DNA of 6,755 nucleotides. Source: Gammaproteobacteria bacterium. Its GTDB lineage: Bacteria; Pseudomonadota; Gammaproteobacteria; Thiohalospirales; Thiohalospiraceae. A program made the translations under genes and the position numbers. The number at the start of each line of letters is the position of its first letter. Within the stretch, counting starts at the first letter, position 1. Shown here in pieces: positions 4,749-6,755 of the stretch. The stretch spans positions 1 through 6,755 of the forward strand of contig JABURU010000250.1 of NCBI GenBank assembly GCA_014762485.1, in the 5' to 3' direction. The notes below the pieces were generated by a model. It saw only the letters and a list, made by a program, of their open reading frames with translations. It was not told the origin of the DNA and did not search any database.

Positions 4749-5561
4749 GAGTTTTGACCAGTCTCGGGAGTCTTTCCCGAATACAAAAAAGTGCGGATTG
4801 AGCAGTGAATCCTTGGTGTTGTAGCACAGGGGCTGCATGTCTGTATCCGTTAACTTTCCTCCAGCCTCCTCAACAATGCATTGCGCGGCGGCAGTATCCC
4901 ACTCTGATGTCGGGCCCAGGCGAGCGTATAGATCCGCATTTCCTTCCGCGACCAGGCAGGATTTCAGCGAGCTGCCTTTAATAATCAGTTCATGATGACC
5001 CACTTTATATAGCAGGGCCTGTACCGCGGGGGTGGAGTAGGAGCGACTACTGGCAATGATCAGACTGTCCATATCCAGCGGACGACAGGCAATACTTTCC
5101 AGCGCATGTTGCTTATCGCGTTTATAGGCACCATGACCATGGCAGGCAAAATAGACGACGTTATCCACCGGTGCGTAAATGACCCCGAGGATCGGTTTGT
5201 GTTGGTGAATTAGGGCGATATTGACGGTAAATTCGCCGTTTTGATTGATGAATTCCATTGTGCCATCCAGCGGATCTACCAGCCAATAGGTAGACCAGGA
5301 GCGACGGGTGGAAAAGTCGGGGATAGTCGATTCCTCTGAGAGGATCGGGATATCAGGGGTAAGCAGGCCGAGTGATTCAACGACTACGCCATTAGCCGCG
5401 AGATCCGCCTCGGTTAGTGGGGTGGAGTCAGACTTATGCATGACCTCCAGTTGCCGATCCGCTTCGTAATACTTGAGAATCTCTTCTCCTGTCTCGCGTG
5501 CGATCATAATCACGTGAGGCAGTATTTCTGAGAGAGACATCTTCGCTGGTTCAAAGACCAT
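4743..5561 (-). CDS. cysQ: 3'(2'),5'-bisphosphate nucleotidase CysQ
   Basis: A 272-residue cytoplasmic enzyme of the inositol monophosphatase superfamily, which hydrolyses 3'-phosphoadenosine-5'-phosphate (the by-product of sulfate assimilation) to AMP. The metal-binding residues are in place: E76 in LSEE, the motif WLVDPLDGT (93-101, D96 and D99), and D222 in the C-terminal WDTAAAQ. The blocks NGEFTVNIAL (108-117), GSSLKSCLVAEG (196-207) and LNPHF (254-258) match E. coli CysQ as I recall it. It is longer than the 246-residue E. coli protein because of a few extra N-terminal residues and a tail after the LNP block. Residue 102 is methionine where E. coli has lysine. The start ATG 5561-5559 follows AAAGGA (5573-5568) by six bases and lies inside nudE, overlapping it by 11 bases, so translation is probably coupled. 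Confidence 0.94.
   Translation of the reverse strand: MVFEPAKMSLSEILPHVIMIARETGEEILKYYEADRQLEVMHKSDSTPLTEADLAANGVVVESLGLLTPDIPILSEESTIPDFSTRRSWSTYWLVDPLDGTMEFINQNGEFTVNIALIHQHKPILGVIYAPVDNVVYFACHGHGAYKRDKQHALESIACRPLDMDSLIIASSRSYSTPAVQALLYKVGHHELIIKGSSLKSCLVAEGNADLYARLGPTSEWDTAAAQCIVEEAGGKLTDTDMQPLCYNTKDSLLNPHFFVFGKDSRDWSKLL
4764..4780. repeat. hairpin near the convergent gene ends
   Basis: A perfect 6-bp stem, TCGGGA (4764-4769) with TCCCGA (4775-4780), and a five-base loop lie 15 bases after the stop of the 65-residue gene and inside the 3' end of cysQ. Neither side has a T-tract in the needed position (the + side is followed by ATACAAAAAA), so it is not a standard intrinsic terminator. 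It may limit 3' decay or read-through of the + transcript, or be a by-product of coding sequence. Confidence 0.3.
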
Positions 5562-6102
5562 GCATTATCCTTTCACGGGCCATAAACAGGGCAGCAATAC
5601 TGCGTGCTTCGGTGCAATCCTCGCAAGCCACCAGTTTATGCAATTCACTTAAACGCCAGGGAACCACTTCCAGCTCTTCCGGCTCATCGCCCTCCAGTTT
5701 CTGTTCATATAGCTCCTGTGCCAATACCACTTGAGTAGTATGCCCCAGGTAGCCAGGGGCAAGCGTGAAGGCGGTCATGTGTTCCAGTTGCCTGGCGCCA
5801 TAGCCGATCTCTTCCATCAGCTCGCGATTGGCCGCCTCAAGTAAATCTTCACCCGCTTCCACCCTTCCCTTGGGCAGGGTTAATTCATAACGGTGCACAC
5901 CCGCTGAATATTCACGTATCAGGAAAAAGGTGTCTTCATCCAGCATTGGTACCACTAACACGGCGCCACCTTCCGAGCGACCTTTCAGGCGCTCGTATTG
6001 AGTTCGCACGCCGTTGGAAAACTCCAGATCCAGTGCTTCAATATGAAACAGCCGGGTCTGTGCCAACGTTGTCGCCTTTAGAATTTCGGGCTTTTTTGGC
6101 AT
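5551..6102 (-). CDS. nudE: ADP compounds hydrolase NudE (Nudix family)
   Basis: A 183-residue cytoplasmic Nudix hydrolase; NudE of E. coli (186 residues) cleaves ADP-ribose, NADH and diadenosine polyphosphates. The complete Nudix box GX5EX7REUXEEXGU is present at about residues 79-101: G79, E85, R93, E94, E97, E98, G100. The family-typical blocks ALDLEFSNGVRTQYER (23-38), LIREYSAG (61-68) and LEGDEPEELEVVPW (136-149) identify the NudE subgroup. I chose ATG 6102-6100, since GAGG (6111-6108) lies five bases upstream; a GTG six bases further upstream would sit on the ribosome site itself. The gene overlaps cysQ by 11 bases and follows the acetyltransferase gene after a gap of about 114 bases. 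The nudE-cysQ order is, as I recall, the same in Pseudomonas. Confidence 0.95.
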   Translation of the reverse strand: MPKKPEILKATTLAQTRLFHIEALDLEFSNGVRTQYERLKGRSEGGAVLVVPMLDEDTFFLIREYSAGVHRYELTLPKGRVEAGEDLLEAANRELMEEIGYGARQLEHMTAFTLAPGYLGHTTQVVLAQELYEQKLEGDEPEELEVVPWRLSELHKLVACEDCTEARSIAALFMARERIMHGL

Positions 6103-6116
6103 AACCACCTCATTGA

Positions 6117-6128
6117 TAGATATATCTA
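6117..6128. repeat. 12-bp palindrome in front of nudE
   Basis: TAGATATATCTA is a perfect 12-bp palindrome, ending 15 bases upstream of the nudE start on the - strand. A -10-like TATATT (6133-6128, - strand) overlaps its edge, though no good -35 is visible at 16-18 bases. The palindrome could be an operator, but it is AT-rich and short enough to be chance. The rest of the gap, 6134-6196, is purine-rich on the + strand and shows nothing else I can support. Confidence 0.3.
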
Positions 6129-6189
6129 ATATACCGTGAGCAGGTAAGGAAAGACAGAAAGAGTCAGTGGCCTTAATTTAGAGGTAATC

Positions 6190-6208
6190 AAAAACTAACC
6201 CGTAGGTT
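6190..6208 (-). terminator. weak terminator-like hairpin after the acetyltransferase gene
   Basis: Read on the - strand, AACC-TACG-GGTT (6208-6197) forms a 4-bp stem closed by a C(UACG)G tetraloop, a member of the very stable UNCG class. AG and then five T (6194-6190) follow. It begins 8 bases after the stop of the acetyltransferase gene, in the right place and orientation. The stem is short for an intrinsic terminator, so read-through into nudE is possible. Confidence 0.4.
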
Positions 6209-6216
6209 GTCGATGA

Positions 6217-6753
6217 TCATTCAGGTTTAAATGCGTACCTTTTTTCCAGTAATTCAATCATCAGGTTATCAACCAGCGGAGTACCTACGTCAAGATGCAC
6301 GGGGAACTCTGCGTAAGTTCCTTTGGATTGATAACCTCGGCGCTGGTAATAGGCTACCAGTTCATCTCGGCCCGATACCACTAGCATATTCAGGTGGTGG
6401 ATATTCCAGTTTTTAAAACAGTATTGTTCGGCATGCTCCAGTAACTGACTGCCTATCCCCTGAGCCTGTGATTCAGGTGCGACGGCAAACATACCGAGAA
6501 AGGCGTGATCGACTTTATTTTCCAGCTGTATGCAGGCGAGGATGGATTCTGTTCCCTCAACCACCAGGATCAATTTGTCGGCTTGTTGCAGGCTTTCTGA
6601 TATGTGTTTTGGTTTAAGTCGTGTTCCGCCAAGCAGTGCCGCTTCATGTGTCCAGCCCAGTTGGCCTGATGCTCCGCGATAAGCATCGTTTACCAGGGTG
6701 ATAATATGTTCGCTATCTGTCTCGAGTGCCGGCCTGATAGTAATATTGTCCAT
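6217..6753 (-). CDS. GNAT family N-acetyltransferase
   Basis: A 178-residue protein with the GNAT fold, which transfers the acetyl group of acetyl-CoA to an amine. The start MDNITIRPALETDSEHI is the usual first strand and helix. Strand 4 (HAFLGMFAVAPE, 83-94) leads into the acetyl-CoA pyrophosphate loop Q96-A-Q-G-I-G101, matching the (Q/R)xxGx(G/A) motif. The C-terminal part has LVAYYQRRGYQ (132-142), with the tyrosine that commonly acts as general acid. The substrate cannot be told from the sequence. The ATG (6753-6751) is only two bases from the window edge, so the ribosome site is not visible and an upstream start cannot be excluded, although the N-terminus looks natural. It lies upstream of nudE-cysQ on the same strand, with a weak terminator-like hairpin between. 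Confidence 0.9.
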   Translation of the reverse strand: MDNITIRPALETDSEHIITLVNDAYRGASGQLGWTHEAALLGGTRLKPKHISESLQQADKLILVVEGTESILACIQLENKVDHAFLGMFAVAPESQAQGIGSQLLEHAEQYCFKNWNIHHLNMLVVSGRDELVAYYQRRGYQSKGTYAEFPVHLDVGTPLVDNLMIELLEKRYAFKPE

Positions 6754-6755
6754 AT

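Noticed and set aside
6103..6108. GTG at 6108-6106 as the nudE start
   Set aside because: It would overlap the GAGGTGG ribosome site; the ATG at 6102-6100 is correctly placed after that site.
6231..6416. A 61-codon + strand frame opposite the acetyltransferase gene
   Set aside because: It is the antisense shadow of a clear GNAT gene and has no protein-like features.
1..6755. FNR/ANR-type sites (TTGAT-N4-ATCAA) that might control the cbb3 genes
   Set aside because: None was seen in the gaps; the ccoN promoter, where one would be expected, is outside the window.

Overview
The window carries the 3' end of a cytochrome cbb3 oxidase operon and its assembly genes on the + strand (1-4409), a small uncharacterised gene with its own promoter (4551-4748), and a convergent block of housekeeping and accessory enzyme genes on the - strand (4743-6753). 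The gene set suggests a non-enteric gammaproteobacterium that respires oxygen at low tension: a ccoNOQP operon with a two-helix, di-haem CcoP, a 41-residue DUF3149-like protein just before ccoG, and a nudE-cysQ pair as I recall from Pseudomonas. This placement is inferred from gene content and protein resemblance; no search was run.

Layout: ccoN (C-terminal end only, 1-234), ccoO (250-858), ccoQ (861-1040) and ccoP (1033-1920) are packed with good Shine-Dalgarno sites and gaps of 15 bases or less. An intrinsic terminator (1933-1962) follows ccoP. A second cluster then begins: a 41-residue one-helix protein (1992-2117), ccoG (2159-3550), fixH/ccoH (3573-4079) and an unrecognised 79-residue two-helix membrane protein (4170-4409). 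The usual ccoI (copper ATPase) and ccoS are not in this window.

The oxidase subunits form the catalytic complex: CcoN holds the haem-copper site, CcoO and CcoP are membrane-anchored c-type cytochromes that feed it electrons, and CcoQ is the small stabilising subunit. CcoG (Cu(II) reduction in known homologues) and FixH serve maturation. The small membrane proteins on either side of ccoG-fixH are plausible accessories with no known role that I can name.

On the - strand, a GNAT acetyltransferase (6217-6753) lies upstream of nudE (5551-6102) and cysQ (4743-5561), which overlap by 11 bases. NudE hydrolyses nucleotide diphosphate derivatives and CysQ removes 3'-phosphoadenosine-5'-phosphate, so this pair does nucleotide clean-up. 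cysQ and the 65-residue gene overlap tail to tail by 3 bases.

The features most worth a second look are: a 15-bp stem in the leader of the 79-residue gene that covers part of its ribosome site; a 4-base tandem duplication at the ccoG start that seems to have converted an ATG start into a GTG start; and the dense control region (direct repeats, palindrome, near-consensus promoter, leader hairpin) in front of the 65-residue cysteine-containing protein. I see no mobile element, CRISPR array, tRNA or rRNA.
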